From the NCBI GenBank assembly GCA_031273495.1, contig JAISRT010000020.1, positions 1 through 41,581 of the forward strand: a stretch of DNA of 41,581 nucleotides, given 5' to 3'. Positions 1-9,803 of this stretch are shown here, one piece after another. Positions within the stretch are counted from its first letter, which is position 1. Each line of letters opens with the position of its first letter. Both the position numbers and the translations under genes were made by a program. This DNA is from Candidatus Ancillula kalotermitis. GTDB lineage: Bacteria; Actinomycetota; Actinomycetes; Actinomycetales; Bifidobacteriaceae. The notes below the pieces were generated by a model, which was given only the letters and a program-made list of their open reading frames with translations, ran no database searches and had not been told where the DNA came from.

Positions 1-36
1 TTTTGACTCTAGGCGAAGCCTATCCGAAAAAATCGA

Positions 37-61
37 TAAACCAGTGTGCTACACTGGTTTA
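37..61. repeat. Perfect 11-bp stem-loop
   Basis: TAAACCAGTGT-GCT-ACACTGGTTTA; flanked by AGGC-GAA-GCCT (11-21) and AAAACTGT-N9-ACAGTTTT (67-91). Confidence 0.75.
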
Positions 62-126
62 GTAAGAAAACTGTAACGTAGTCACAGTTTTAAGTCAAGT
101 GTTGCGCTAGCGATTAGAACTCAGGG

Positions 127-252
127 TCACGATAATTCTTGCTCAAACTCCTTGTAGACGCGTTCGAAAACTGCAATCTGCTCATCGACACCCTTCGACT
201 CAATGCCATCGAGCTCTAGTGCAACACGCTTCTCTAAATCATCATCAGTCAT
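127..252 (-). CDS. Small conserved actinobacterial-type protein (41 aa), overlapping the ruvB stop
   Basis: Not in the ORF track (below size cut-off). Translates as [41 protein letters not shown]. Its ATG overlaps the ruvB TGA (ATGACTGA), and it resembles the short actinobacterial 'L..LPVxEHVAVFExVHxxL' protein. Confidence 0.6.
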   Translation of the reverse strand: MTDDDLEKRVALELDGIESKGVDEQIAVFERVYKEFEQELS

Positions 253-1225
253 GCTTCTCCCTCCAGTACTTCAATCCCAAATCAGTAATAACCCTGCCCG
301 AAGGTGTCCGCGAAATCAATCCCATTCGGACAAGAAATGGCTCAACCCCAGACTCGATAGTGTCTGGTTCTTCACCCAAGGACGCAGCGAGTGTTGAAAT
401 ACCGACAGGCCCACCGTTAAAGCGATTGACCAGCAAGTCAACAATTCGGCGGTCTAGCGCATCGAGCCCGAAATTATCAATACCGTAGAGTTCAAGTGCA
501 GATTTTGCCGCCCGCAGGTCAACATTGCCGTTTCCGTGGACTTCTGCCCAGTCACGCACACGTTTCAGAATCCTGTTCGCTATCCTGGCAGTGCTCCTTG
601 ACCGCTTGCCAATCTCCTCTGCCGCGTCATGCTCTACGTTGATGCCCAGTATCTTAGAGCTGCGTAGAACGATTTTTGCCAAGTCAGCGGGCTCATAAAA
701 ATCCATCTGCCCGACCCACCCAAATCGGTCGAGAAGTGGCCCTGGAAGAAGTCCTTGACGTGTCGTCGCACCAATTAGCGTAAAGTGCGGAAGTGGAAGT
801 GCAATCGAGGAGGCACCGACACCTTTGCCTACCACAATGTCCACTCTGAAGTCTTCCATACCGATATAGAGCATTTCTTGCGCAGGCTTGCTCATTCGGT
901 GAATTTCATCGATGAACAGCACTTCGCCTTCAGTTAGTGCGGAAAGTATTGATGCCAAGTCCCCTGCGTGGGTGAGTGCTGGCCCCGAAGTGATTTTAAT
1001 CGGCACACCCGTAGTGTTCGCGACAATTTGGGCAAGTGTTGTTTTGCCAAGCCCCGGTGGCCCTGAAAACAGGATATGATCAGGAACACCTTTGCGCAAC
1101 ATAGCGGAGTCGAGTATTAGCGACAACTGCTCCTTTATTTGAGCCTGCCCTATGAACTCCTCAAGATTATTCGGACGCAACGACTCCTCCGAGACTTTTT
1201 CAGCTCGGTCAACTGGAACCTGCAT
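245..1225 (-). CDS. ruvB: Holliday junction branch migration DNA helicase RuvB
   Basis: 326 aa; RPxxLEEFIGQ, [19 protein letters not shown], [18 protein letters not shown], C-terminal winged helix. Confidence 0.97.
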   Translation of the reverse strand: MQVPVDRAEKVSEESLRPNNLEEFIGQAQIKEQLSLILDSAMLRKGVPDHILFSGPPGLGKTTLAQIVANTTGVPIKITSGPALTHAGDLASILSALTEGEVLFIDEIHRMSKPAQEMLYIGMEDFRVDIVVGKGVGASSIALPLPHFTLIGATTRQGLLPGPLLDRFGWVGQMDFYEPADLAKIVLRSSKILGINVEHDAAEEIGKRSRSTARIANRILKRVRDWAEVHGNGNVDLRAAKSALELYGIDNFGLDALDRRIVDLLVNRFNGGPVGISTLAASLGEEPDTIESGVEPFLVRMGLISRTPSGRVITDLGLKYWREKHD

Positions 1226-1281
1226 GGTGATTTCTTCTATACTTCAATTATACCACAACACTGTGTCAGAATGGTGCACTC

Positions 1282-3240
1282 TCACTCACCCGCGCGGAAC
1301 CGCTTCCTCTCAAAGTGCTGGACTAGCGCAGTAACCAGTAGTCCTAGTATCAAGAATGTCACGAAATACGCAATGAGCACTAGGGCGTCCTGCCAAACCA
1401 GCATCAAGTTACCGCCGTAGAATGTGTGCCGTAGCGCGTCGACAGCGTAGCCCATAGGCAAAAACTGGTGCAGAACGTGGAAAAATGGTGGCGTCGTCTG
1501 CCAAGGAAAAGTGCCACCCGACGCAGTGAGCTGGAAAATGAGTAGTAACAGACCGAAAAACATACCGACCTCTTTGAGCCCCGCGACCAGTGTGAACAGA
1601 ATCGAACTGTAAGTCAAAGTCATCAGGAGCAGGAACAGGACGGTGATCCCCAGATACGCAGGTGGCATCCCCAACCCGAACCACACCACGAGCAGGAGAA
1701 CAGCCATCTGACAAACACCTATAGTGGCAACCGGTATCCAGCGCGCAAACATTGTCGTAATTATGTCGCGAATATGTCGTAAATGTGGCAGAATTGTTGA
1801 CTTAAACACCCCGCGCGCGACATCCTCCTCGACCTCCACCTCAGTTTGCCAGCTCGACATCAAGTCCTCGCGGCGAAGTGGCTTAACGATCACGAAGAGT
1901 GCGTAGGCACCAATCCAGGACGAAAGCGCAATGAAAAACGGCATCAGGCCCGCAGCATAACCCGACGCCGAAACCGAAGACTCGTTGGTGACTTGAAGCG
2001 GAGACGCCATTATTTTCGCAACACTGCTCGCATCAGAGTCTTTAAAGCTCGGTATAAGTTTTACGCCGTCTTGCAACTTCTGCGCCAACTCACTCGAACC
2101 CGCCTGCAGCTGATCGACACCGTCAACCAGTGCCCCAGTGCCATTTAACAAGTCGTCGAGCCCTGAGGAAAGTTGTTTCGCGCCGTCGTCAAGTTGCGTG
2201 ACACCGCCTAGAAGTTGTCCAGTCGCACCGTTAAGTGTTTTCGCACCGTCCGAGACCTGATTCGCACCACGACTTAACTCATTGATTAGTGCTACATCCT
2301 GATTTGCCTTGGCGTTAAGGTCCTTGAAGTTTGCGTCGACATCCCTCAAAACCCCCTCAAGAATATGTTTCACGTCGGGAAGCAGTGCCGACGAGTTGAT
2401 TGCCTGCGTGAGGTCCGGCTTAATCTGCCGCTCCCAGATGTTGAACACCTCCTGCCCTTTATTCTGCAGACCATTCACCACCCCAGCAACTTGCGCATTC
2501 CCACCGGCAACTTGGCTCGCACCATCACTCAAAGTCTTAGTGCCCGCCTGCATTTGCACCACTGCCGCCTTAAGCTGAGTCAAACCAGTCGAGAGTTGTT
2601 TCGCGCCGTTGTCAAGTTGAGTGACACCGTCTATCAGCGTCGGCAGTTCACCCTTCATCTGGTCCACCCCATCTGCAAGTTCAGTCGCACCGTCCGCCGC
2701 GAGTTGGATGTTGTCGTGGATTTGCGTGTAGCCATTGAGGAGCTCGAGGATTATCTGCTGGACCACAGTTTTCGTGATGATATTGTTCAACTCATTGCCT
2801 AGCGTTGAGGCCGCAGTGTGCACTAAATAACTGTTCGCGTCATTAGTTATGAGCTCGATTTTCGCGCCGTTACCGACATCTACACTGCCGTTTGAAGCAT
2901 TCTTGAGCTTACTTAGGGAGTCCGAAAAGTCAGAGGGGATGAAGATGGCGAAAGAATACTCGTTAACATCTACACCGTCCTTAGCGCTCTGAAGGTCAGT
3001 CACTGTCAGTAGAAAAGGTTCCTCGTCGAGCAGTTGGTCCGCGATCTGTTTACCGTAATCGTCATCCTCACAGACAAGTGCCACTGGGACGTTCTTCATA
3101 TTGCCGTAAGGGTCCTGGTTCGCCCAGAGATACAGCCCTGAATAGAGCGAAGGCACACAAATCAACGCCAGCACCGTCAGAACTAGCATCGGCGTGCGCA
3201 CAAGACTCTTCGCGTTCGAAATCAGGCACTCTATAAACAT
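1282..3240 (-). CDS. YhgE/Pip (EsaA/YueB-like) membrane protein
   Basis: N-terminal TM, long extracellular region with ~7-residue periodic 'DGVxQLxxGAxQLxxGL' repeats, C-terminal multi-TM block; typical of the YhgE/Pip family. TATACT box 8 nt before the ATG. Confidence 0.85.
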   Translation of the reverse strand: MFIECLISNAKSLVRTPMLVLTVLALICVPSLYSGLYLWANQDPYGNMKNVPVALVCEDDDYGKQIADQLLDEEPFLLTVTDLQSAKDGVDVNEYSFAIFIPSDFSDSLSKLKNASNGSVDVGNGAKIELITNDANSYLVHTAASTLGNELNNIITKTVVQQIILELLNGYTQIHDNIQLAADGATELADGVDQMKGELPTLIDGVTQLDNGAKQLSTGLTQLKAAVVQMQAGTKTLSDGASQVAGGNAQVAGVVNGLQNKGQEVFNIWERQIKPDLTQAINSSALLPDVKHILEGVLRDVDANFKDLNAKANQDVALINELSRGANQVSDGAKTLNGATGQLLGGVTQLDDGAKQLSSGLDDLLNGTGALVDGVDQLQAGSSELAQKLQDGVKLIPSFKDSDASSVAKIMASPLQVTNESSVSASGYAAGLMPFFIALSSWIGAYALFVIVKPLRREDLMSSWQTEVEVEEDVARGVFKSTILPHLRHIRDIITTMFARWIPVATIGVCQMAVLLLVVWFGLGMPPAYLGITVLFLLLMTLTYSSILFTLVAGLKEVGMFFGLLLLIFQLTASGGTFPWQTTPPFFHVLHQFLPMGYAVDALRHTFYGGNLMLVWQDALVLIAYFVTFLILGLLVTALVQHFERKRFRAGE

Positions 3241-3335
3241 ACACTATTAGTATAGCACGGACAGTGGTAACATTGTGCTATACTTGGCATAGGTTGATAT
3301 GGCAATAGGTCAGGATTTGAGAGGTGTAGACGCGA

Positions 3336-4535
3336 ATGAATAATGTAAACAGAATATTTTACCAGTTCTTCTCACTAAACTATACTGTTGGCGAGCTTCG
3401 TGCATGGGGCGATTTTCTTGAGTTTATGGGCTACAATTCAGTATATTTGACACCAATTTTCAAGTCGACGGACCATTCGTATGACACTGAGGATTTTCGC
3501 CAAGTGGACCCGCGGATTGGGACGAACTCAGAGTTTAAGCAGCTGGTGGCAGAGTTTCGCTCACGGGGTATCAGCACAGTAATCGACGGTGTTTTTAACC
3601 ATGTCGGGCGTAATTTCTGGGCATTTACGGATGTGCAGCAAAATGGGCGCAATTCGAAGTATTGGGAGTGGTTCAAGGATTTAAGGATGGCGAGTGAGGT
3701 TAGTGATGACACTTGTCGCTCGAAGCAGTATTTCCCCGATGATACGGTGGACTATGAGGGCTGGGAGGGCAATTTTGATTTAGTGCTCTTGAACCATGAA
3801 TGCGAGGACTTAGTGCAGTATTTGATGGAGTGCGCGCGGTTCTGGATTGATGAGTTCGAAATTGGTGGGATACGGCTTGACGTGGCATATTCTTTGCCGT
3901 CGGATTTCGTGCGAAGTCTCCGCGACACAGTGGGACCAGATTTTTATCTACTCGGCGAGCAAATTCACGGCGATTACAAACGTCTACTTGAAGCTGGCCT
4001 CGACTCGGTGACCGATTATAACCTCTACAAAGCGCTCTGGTCATCTGTGCTTGACGACAACCTTTTCGAGGCTAATTGGACACTTGAAAAACATCAGGAG
4101 GAGTATGACGGGCGTCGGCTCTTGACATTTGTTGACAATCATGACACTGATCGCGTGGCGTCGCGCTACACTGCTGACGACGGGGTGCTGAATTTGGACA
4201 AGTTGAAAAAAGTGTACGAACTGTTGTTTCTAGTGCCGGGTGACCCTTCAATTTTCTACGGTTCGGAATTCGCATTAGAGGATAAGTGTATGCGGTCAAT
4301 AAGGGAGGACGGTGCGCCTGATGCTGACAAATTTATTCGTGCGAAAATCAGCGTGCCACGTCCAGAGCAGTTCTCAAACGAACTTTCTGAGCATATAAGG
4401 TCGCTAATCAAGACGAAGAAGGAGACCCCTGCGCTTTGGGGGTGGGACTATACGAAGCTCGAAGTTCAAAACCAGTATTTGAAGTTCGCGCGCGGCGGAG
4501 AAATATTTGAGTTCAATCTTGCTTCTCGAGGCTAA
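3336..4535 (+). CDS. Alpha-amylase family (GH13) glycosidase
   Basis: GH13 motifs: VIDGVFNHVG, GIRLDVAYSLP, LLGEQIHGD, FVDNHDTDR. SD-like gagaggtg upstream. Confidence 0.87.
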   Translation: MNNVNRIFYQFFSLNYTVGELRAWGDFLEFMGYNSVYLTPIFKSTDHSYDTEDFRQVDPRIGTNSEFKQLVAEFRSRGISTVIDGVFNHVGRNFWAFTDVQQNGRNSKYWEWFKDLRMASEVSDDTCRSKQYFPDDTVDYEGWEGNFDLVLLNHECEDLVQYLMECARFWIDEFEIGGIRLDVAYSLPSDFVRSLRDTVGPDFYLLGEQIHGDYKRLLEAGLDSVTDYNLYKALWSSVLDDNLFEANWTLEKHQEEYDGRRLLTFVDNHDTDRVASRYTADDGVLNLDKLKKVYELLFLVPGDPSIFYGSEFALEDKCMRSIREDGAPDADKFIRAKISVPRPEQFSNELSEHIRSLIKTKKETPALWGWDYTKLEVQNQYLKFARGGEIFEFNLASRG

Positions 4536-4623
4536 CCCCGATGATCCTCCTTTCGACGCGGCAACCGATATAATGTGACGGTGAAATACTTAACACATCT
4601 CATTTATGGTCTATACTGATACC

Positions 4624-5418
4624 ATGAGCACGAAAGTTGATGAACTGCAAAACATACTCGCGCGTTCGAAGAGGACCGTATTTTTCGGTGGCGCTGGCGT
4701 GTCGACTGAGAGTGGGCTCAAGGACTTCCGTAGCGTCGATGGGCTGTATAACGAGAAATACGCATTTGCACCAGAAGTGATCTTATCGAACACATTTTTC
4801 AGGACCAAGACTAAGGAGTTCTTTGAGTTCTACCGAGACAAAATGATACTGACCACTGCGCAACCGAACCCGACACATCTGTATCTCGCGCGGAACCAGA
4901 TACCAGTGATAACGCAAAATATTGACGGACTGCACTCACTCGCGGTGGCGCATGTCAAAGGTGCTGAAGTGAATTACGGCACTCCAGTCGATGACACTAT
5001 CTACGAGCTGCACGGGTCAATACACCGTAACTACTGCACGAAATGCCACAAGTTCTACCCATTGAGCAAGATTATCGAGTCCGCAGGTGAGACGGACGGT
5101 ATTCCGCGGTGCACAAGACTTGTTGATGCGGACGGTGAAATACAGCAGAGGAAATGTAACGCAGTTGTCAAGCCAGACGTGGTGTTATATGAAGAGACGT
5201 TGCATCAGGAGGTGTGGGGTGCTGCAGAGCAGGCGCTGTCACAGGCGGACACTTTAATAGTCGGAGGCACTTCGCTGACTGTTTACCCTGCCGCCAGTCT
5301 TGTGAGTATGTTCAGAGGCGGCACACTAGTGTTGATAAACCGCGACGAAACCGCATTCACTAGTGTTGCGGACCTCGTAATCAGTGAGCCGATAGGTCAA
5401 GTCTTCGCAGGGCTTTAG
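4624..5418 (+). CDS. Sir2-family NAD-dependent protein deacylase
   Basis: FFGGAGVSTESGLKDFRS, ITQNIDGLH, ELHGSIHRNYCTKC, VKPDVVLYEE. Start placed at ATG 4624, 6 nt after TATACT, instead of the ORF-track 4606, which overlaps that box. Confidence 0.92.
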   Translation: MSTKVDELQNILARSKRTVFFGGAGVSTESGLKDFRSVDGLYNEKYAFAPEVILSNTFFRTKTKEFFEFYRDKMILTTAQPNPTHLYLARNQIPVITQNIDGLHSLAVAHVKGAEVNYGTPVDDTIYELHGSIHRNYCTKCHKFYPLSKIIESAGETDGIPRCTRLVDADGEIQQRKCNAVVKPDVVLYEETLHQEVWGAAEQALSQADTLIVGGTSLTVYPAASLVSMFRGGTLVLINRDETAFTSVADLVISEPIGQVFAGL

Positions 5419-5452
5419 AACACACCACACCCTCACGCGACGCAGGTCTCCG

Positions 5453-5640
5453 TCCCGTGTCATTCTTGGATGGCTGCTGTCATTCTTGGGTGTTGCTGTC
5501 ATTCTTGGGCTTGTCCCGAGAATCCACGTGAGCGGTGTGTTCAATGGACCCTCGGCATAAAGCCAAGGGTGACAGAGTGGGAGCCAAGGGTGACAGAGTG
5601 GGAGGCTAGGGTGACAGGGTGGGAGCCTAGGGTGATGGAC
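5453..5640. repeat. REP-like palindromic repeat cluster (copy A) with short tandem units on both arms
   Basis: gtcattcttgggcttgtcccgagaatccacg ... ggaccctcggcataaagccaagggtgacag: imperfect inverted arms. The right arm continues as ~21-bp tandem 'gtgacagagtgggagccaagg' units. Confidence 0.85.
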
Positions 5641-5687
5641 ACGAACACTAGCGTGCACTCAGGGCTGAATGTCAATACCCCTGCGTC

Positions 5688-8600
5688 TTAAAACTGCACC
5701 CCGACTGCGCATTCACTTGAAATTATATACCCCCTGCTGTCGCCCTTCTCAATATACTTAAGCTGCGGGATGTCCTCGGATGTCCACTTACCCACCTGCG
5801 CGGGGTCTAGGCTGAGGCACACTATCAAGTCGCATTTCTTAATCTTCGTCTGCGCATTCCAGTCCCCAGACGCCGAGTCATCGATAACGAACACTCCACT
5901 TTCTCCTAAGTCCTCAAGGTTAGATGAGCCGATGTCCCTGACTGCGACCTCACGCATTGACCCCGCCTGGAGAACCCCTTTAAGCACATTCGCAGCCCGC
6001 TTCCTGTCAGCGCGCTTACCTCCAAGTACGCAAACCGCAAGCGCACTGAAATCCGAAATGTGCAGAGTGGACGCTATGTCTAATTCGGAGAGGTCATCAA
6101 TTCTAATTACTGACTGGTGTGGGTCCGCAACTCGCGAAGCCTCCTCTAGTGACTTAATTTGCCGTCTATTCTTGTGCTTGAGTGGCACATCTTCTGGCAG
6201 GGAAATCTGTAACTCTTGCGCATTGAAGATACCGCGCCCCGGAACGAAGCTAAGTGGCACATTCTTCTGATTAATGCCTAGAAACGCGTATTCATTCTCG
6301 TTACTCATCTCTAACACAATTCTCTGCTCGAAGAATGACAGCCAATTATTATAGACCCCACCCGAGCGTGCAACAGTAGCGGCAAGTACTACACCAAGCC
6401 CCGCAGAGTTCGCGAGAATCTGGTTGAACATGCTCAGAATTTGGGTCCCCGCCGGCTTCTCGAACTCATCGCGAAAAATGTCAATCCGGTCGATAACTAA
6501 AGTGCACTTTACCCCGTCCTCAAGAATTGCGCGAAAAAGTCTCCAAATGCGCTCGTAATCGTTAATGTCGACAATCTGAAAGGCATCCTGAATACAGGGC
6601 AGATACTTTGTGCGACTACAGTCAATAATGAACACATCCGTCCCCCTAATAGTCCCCACATTGTCGAGCAGTGCCCACTCCAGCAGCATACTTTCGAGTG
6701 CAACAGTCTTGCCAGCGCCCGTTTTCCCGAAGACAATAGTATTTTTGCGGCAGATGTTCAACTCAACCTGCTCCTGTTTCGCTGGTAGGTCTAATATAGC
6801 AAAATGTGGGCGCGACGTCTCGAACAGGTAGACGTCTTTCAGTGGCTCGAGCCACGGTCGCCGTAAAGCGCTGATATTGTTTTTGCTCGCCGCGCGATTA
6901 CACTCCTCAACCAGTATGCTCAAGAATGTCGATTTAGCATCCCTCAACTCGGTGCCAGGCTTCACCACACTGTTTTCCCGCTGGTTCAGCTGTATTTTGG
7001 TCAGTTCACCCAGTTCGAATTCGTACACCTCAACATCACTTTTCACCTCTCCAACTTCGTAACCCACGTAAGCGGCTTGCATTTCTACGGGGGTCTCGGT
7101 ATCATGTTTTATGAACAACCTGCCAGGGGTCCCACGCTTAATTCCCGCGGCGTCCTTACTGCCGATAATGTCATTTGATTCGTTCTCGTCAGCAACCCGC
7201 AGCGCAATGCGTAGATTAGTGTTAGCCTTCAAATTGTCCTTAATCACCCCGCTGGGACGCTGTGTAGCCATTATCAAGTGCACACCCAGACTTCTTCCCC
7301 GCGCCGCAATGTCTACAATTTGGTCGACGAATTCGGGCATCTCCTTCGCCAGCGCAGCAAACTCATCAACAACAATCAACAAATTCGCTAGTATTGCGCC
7401 CTCTTTCTCTTCAAGCTCTACAATGTCTTTTGCGTGATACTTACCCAATACACCTTCACGAAACTCCAACTCCGCCTTCAACGACACCAGCACTCTGCTA
7501 GTCAAATGCTCGTCAAGGTCAGTGATCATCCCTACTGTGTGCGTCAAAGTCGAACACTTCCCGAACGCAGCGCCACCTTTATAATCAACCAGCAGGAAGT
7601 TCAAGTTCTCTGGCGAACAGTTCAACGCTAGTGAGGCTATCCACGTCTGCAGAAACTCCGACTTGCCTGCACCGGTAGTCCCACCGACCAGCGTGTGTGG
7701 CCCATTTTTGCGCAAGTCAATCTCCACAACATCATTCGCACTCATCCCGACTTCGGCACTCAACTTCACTCCAGTGCCCGTATCAGTATTTGCCCATCTC
7801 GTACATATTTCTGCCCCCAGAAGTTCAGCGTCTAAATGCAGTAGATCCCCTAAGCTAATATACTTCGGAATGTTCTGGTCATTTTCGGGCACAAGACTCA
7901 AATCCCTCTTCGCGCAAACTTTTCTGCTATAATTGAGACACGACGTCTTGTCAGCCTCTGCGCACCTGGAATACTGGTGCTTAATATTTTTTTGCCGGTC
8001 GAAAAGCACATTGCTCTGTAGATTCACTACTTGCCGAACATTAAACGGTATCGTCGACGCATCCCCTGCGAGAAAAATGAAATGCAGCTTGAGCTTCGCC
8101 CCGTCCGCCATTAACTTCTCGATAATGTGCCAGTGAGTGTCAATGATGTTCTCGACAATAATAAGGAGCACCTTCTCTTGCCGTAGTTCTGCATCACTCA
8201 ACTTACTGCGCTCCGAAATCAGTTCCACTAGCGTTTGCAACACACCCAGGAACGACTTCTGCGAGCGTGAACACAGCTTAGTGTCGACATTCTGCACCCA
8301 TTTGAGCCACGCCAACTCGGGATTACTGCCCAGGCTAAGCACACCAATAGTCAAGTCATTCGGGGAGTAAAGAGTCACTAACTCAAGCAGGAAACCTTGC
8401 AGGCGACGCAACGCAAGCGGTGAGTCAACAATCAGTCCGACACCGCGCGTCAAGTCAACTAGTAGAGGCACATTCTGCAGCGTAAGCGGGGTATCATCGA
8501 GCATAACTGACGAGTCGATGTCTGCCACGCCAACTCTAACTTGCAGGAAATCGGGGTCCGACGAGTGCTTCTGCCATAGGTGAACTTGGTCAAAATCAGG

Positions 8601-9251
8601 GTTCCGACACCGTAGGACATCCTCTTCACGGTCGCGCAAACACTCCGCTTTATATCTGACTTCTTTGCACTTTTTCGCGTATTCTTTCTCTTTGCGCTTT
8701 GCCTCCCGTTTGAACTCACGCCGGGACGAAACTGTTGACGAAATCATCAGCAGTGGAGACATCAGCATAAACATAGCAGTCATAGGGTTCGGCATCATGA
8801 AATAAAACATCGCGCCCATCATCATCGGCAGCAACACATTCATTAGCGGCAACTTCGGTTTCTTGTCGTCTTTCGGCTTCTGCGGCATCTTGAACTTTTT
8901 CCCCTCAAGCAAAGGTGGTAGCACCGCGCATCGGTTATAGAACTGAATCTGCTTGTTCTTCGCGCTAGAGTCCACTTCGAGAAATTTGTCCGAACCGACC
9001 TCAACGACCTCAACAACACTGCCGTCATATATATGTGCTTGCCGTAGCATTAAGTCTGGCGCTAGACTTTTAGTGCCGCTCTCAGTTAGAACCGCGATAC
9101 TGAGTTTTCGCTCATTTGTAGTATCACTAGGCAGTAGAACCTTCGCGAGCTCGGAAACCTGCAAAGTGGGCTCGGACTCGACAATAATATCTCTAGTGCT
9201 CGCGCGGGCATTCGAGGGTCCCCGCACGACAAGTGTAAGTTTAAGTTGCAT
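5688..9251 (-). CDS. Type VII secretion EccC/EssC-type FtsK/SpoIIIE ATPase
   Basis: 1187 aa; N-terminal ubiquitin/FHA-like region, TM segment, then FtsK domains: LVGGTTGAGKSEFLQ, NFLLVDYKGGAAF, LLIVVDEFAALAKEMPEF, GVHLIMATQRPSGVI, and a second Walker A, FGKTGAGKTVA. TAGACT box 6 nt before the ATG. Confidence 0.9.
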   Translation of the reverse strand: MQLKLTLVVRGPSNARASTRDIIVESEPTLQVSELAKVLLPSDTTNERKLSIAVLTESGTKSLAPDLMLRQAHIYDGSVVEVVEVGSDKFLEVDSSAKNKQIQFYNRCAVLPPLLEGKKFKMPQKPKDDKKPKLPLMNVLLPMMMGAMFYFMMPNPMTAMFMLMSPLLMISSTVSSRREFKREAKRKEKEYAKKCKEVRYKAECLRDREEDVLRCRNPDFDQVHLWQKHSSDPDFLQVRVGVADIDSSVMLDDTPLTLQNVPLLVDLTRGVGLIVDSPLALRRLQGFLLELVTLYSPNDLTIGVLSLGSNPELAWLKWVQNVDTKLCSRSQKSFLGVLQTLVELISERSKLSDAELRQEKVLLIIVENIIDTHWHIIEKLMADGAKLKLHFIFLAGDASTIPFNVRQVVNLQSNVLFDRQKNIKHQYSRCAEADKTSCLNYSRKVCAKRDLSLVPENDQNIPKYISLGDLLHLDAELLGAEICTRWANTDTGTGVKLSAEVGMSANDVVEIDLRKNGPHTLVGGTTGAGKSEFLQTWIASLALNCSPENLNFLLVDYKGGAAFGKCSTLTHTVGMITDLDEHLTSRVLVSLKAELEFREGVLGKYHAKDIVELEEKEGAILANLLIVVDEFAALAKEMPEFVDQIVDIAARGRSLGVHLIMATQRPSGVIKDNLKANTNLRIALRVADENESNDIIGSKDAAGIKRGTPGRLFIKHDTETPVEMQAAYVGYEVGEVKSDVEVYEFELGELTKIQLNQRENSVVKPGTELRDAKSTFLSILVEECNRAASKNNISALRRPWLEPLKDVYLFETSRPHFAILDLPAKQEQVELNICRKNTIVFGKTGAGKTVALESMLLEWALLDNVGTIRGTDVFIIDCSRTKYLPCIQDAFQIVDINDYERIWRLFRAILEDGVKCTLVIDRIDIFRDEFEKPAGTQILSMFNQILANSAGLGVVLAATVARSGGVYNNWLSFFEQRIVLEMSNENEYAFLGINQKNVPLSFVPGRGIFNAQELQISLPEDVPLKHKNRRQIKSLEEASRVADPHQSVIRIDDLSELDIASTLHISDFSALAVCVLGGKRADRKRAANVLKGVLQAGSMREVAVRDIGSSNLEDLGESGVFVIDDSASGDWNAQTKIKKCDLIVCLSLDPAQVGKWTSEDIPQLKYIEKGDSRGYIISSECAVGVQF

Positions 9252-9299
9252 AACACTAGTCTACTAGAAACGCAGTGCTTCCCCACATCACCGTCACCT

Positions 9300-9317
9300 G
9301 CGGTTAATAAGTGCCAA
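9300..9317 (+). repeat. Short dispersed repeat 'ggttaataagtgccaa' (copy 1)
   Basis: gcggttaataagtgccaa recurs at 9440; core ggttaataagtgcca also at 22375. Confidence 0.7.
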
Positions 9318-9439
9318 GTTTAGGGTTATAGTGCGTTATATGTTATTTTTTTTGACTATTCCATTAAGGGGCCACGGCCCCCCACCACCCGTGGGCATTA
9401 TAGCGTAAAATACTGGTAGAAGCGCGCGGAAAGTGCGCC

Positions 9440-9457
9440 GCGGTTAATAAGTGCCAA
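9440..9457 (+). repeat. Short dispersed repeat 'ggttaataagtgccaa' (copy 2)
   Basis: gcggttaataagtgccaa, identical to copy 1. Confidence 0.7.
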
Positions 9458-9496
9458 AACTATCACCCCGTTATACTTGGACACACCGACTCGCCG

Positions 9497-9683
9497 CCCT
9501 GTCACCCTTGGCTTTATGCCTCCTGTCATCCTTGGGCTTGTCCCGAGGATCCACGCTAATCGCTCGATTTTCTGCGTTTGTCGCCAAAAATGTACAACAA
9601 GTTGTCCATTGTGGCTCGTAAACTTGAAAATCCACTGACACGATGTACTCTATAGACCCTCGGCATAAAGCCAAGGGTGACAC
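9497..9683. repeat. REP-like palindromic repeat (copy B)
   Basis: tgtcatccttgggcttgtcccgaggatccacg ... atagaccctcggcataaagccaagggtgaca: inverted arms around a ~95-bp core. Confidence 0.85.
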
Positions 9684-9717
9684 GGGAACGGACACCCCGC
9701 GCACCATCCACACTAGC

Positions 9718-9777
9718 GAGCGCAGCGGTACATCCTCCCCATAATTAATTTGTTATGAATAGCACTTACTGAATTCG
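9718..9777 (+). repeat. 60-bp direct repeat, copy 1
   Basis: gagcgcagcggtacatcctccccataattaatttgttatgaatagcacttactgaattcg; one mismatch with copy 2. Confidence 0.93.
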
Positions 9778-9803
9778 TCAAATTATTCCGTAGGAAAATT
9801 TGC

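Noticed and set aside
219-488. Plus-strand ORFs overlapping ruvB and the other long genes (e.g. 5770-6270, 11730-12509, 14149-14817, 34850-35386)
   Set aside because: Antisense shadow ORFs; S/T/R-rich translations without motifs, opposite to well-supported genes.
1100-1280. ruvB as another leaderless gene
   Set aside because: Its TATAAT lies 21 nt before the ATG with an SD-like agaagaaa in between; spacing does not fit.
3241-3254. YhgE/Pip gene as a strict 6-nt leaderless example
   Set aside because: TATACT is 8 nt, not 6, from the ATG; close to leaderless but not counted in the strict set.
5453-5640. Possible CRISPR array from spaced repeats
   Set aside because: Units are contiguous ~21-bp degenerate tandems and inverted arms, without unique spacers of constant length; no cas genes.
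5470-5691. ORF of 73 aa with 7-aa repeats (PRVTEWEPRVTEWEARVTGWEPRV)
   Set aside because: Translation of the tandem arm of a REP-like repeat; no SD and no coding signature beyond the repeat.
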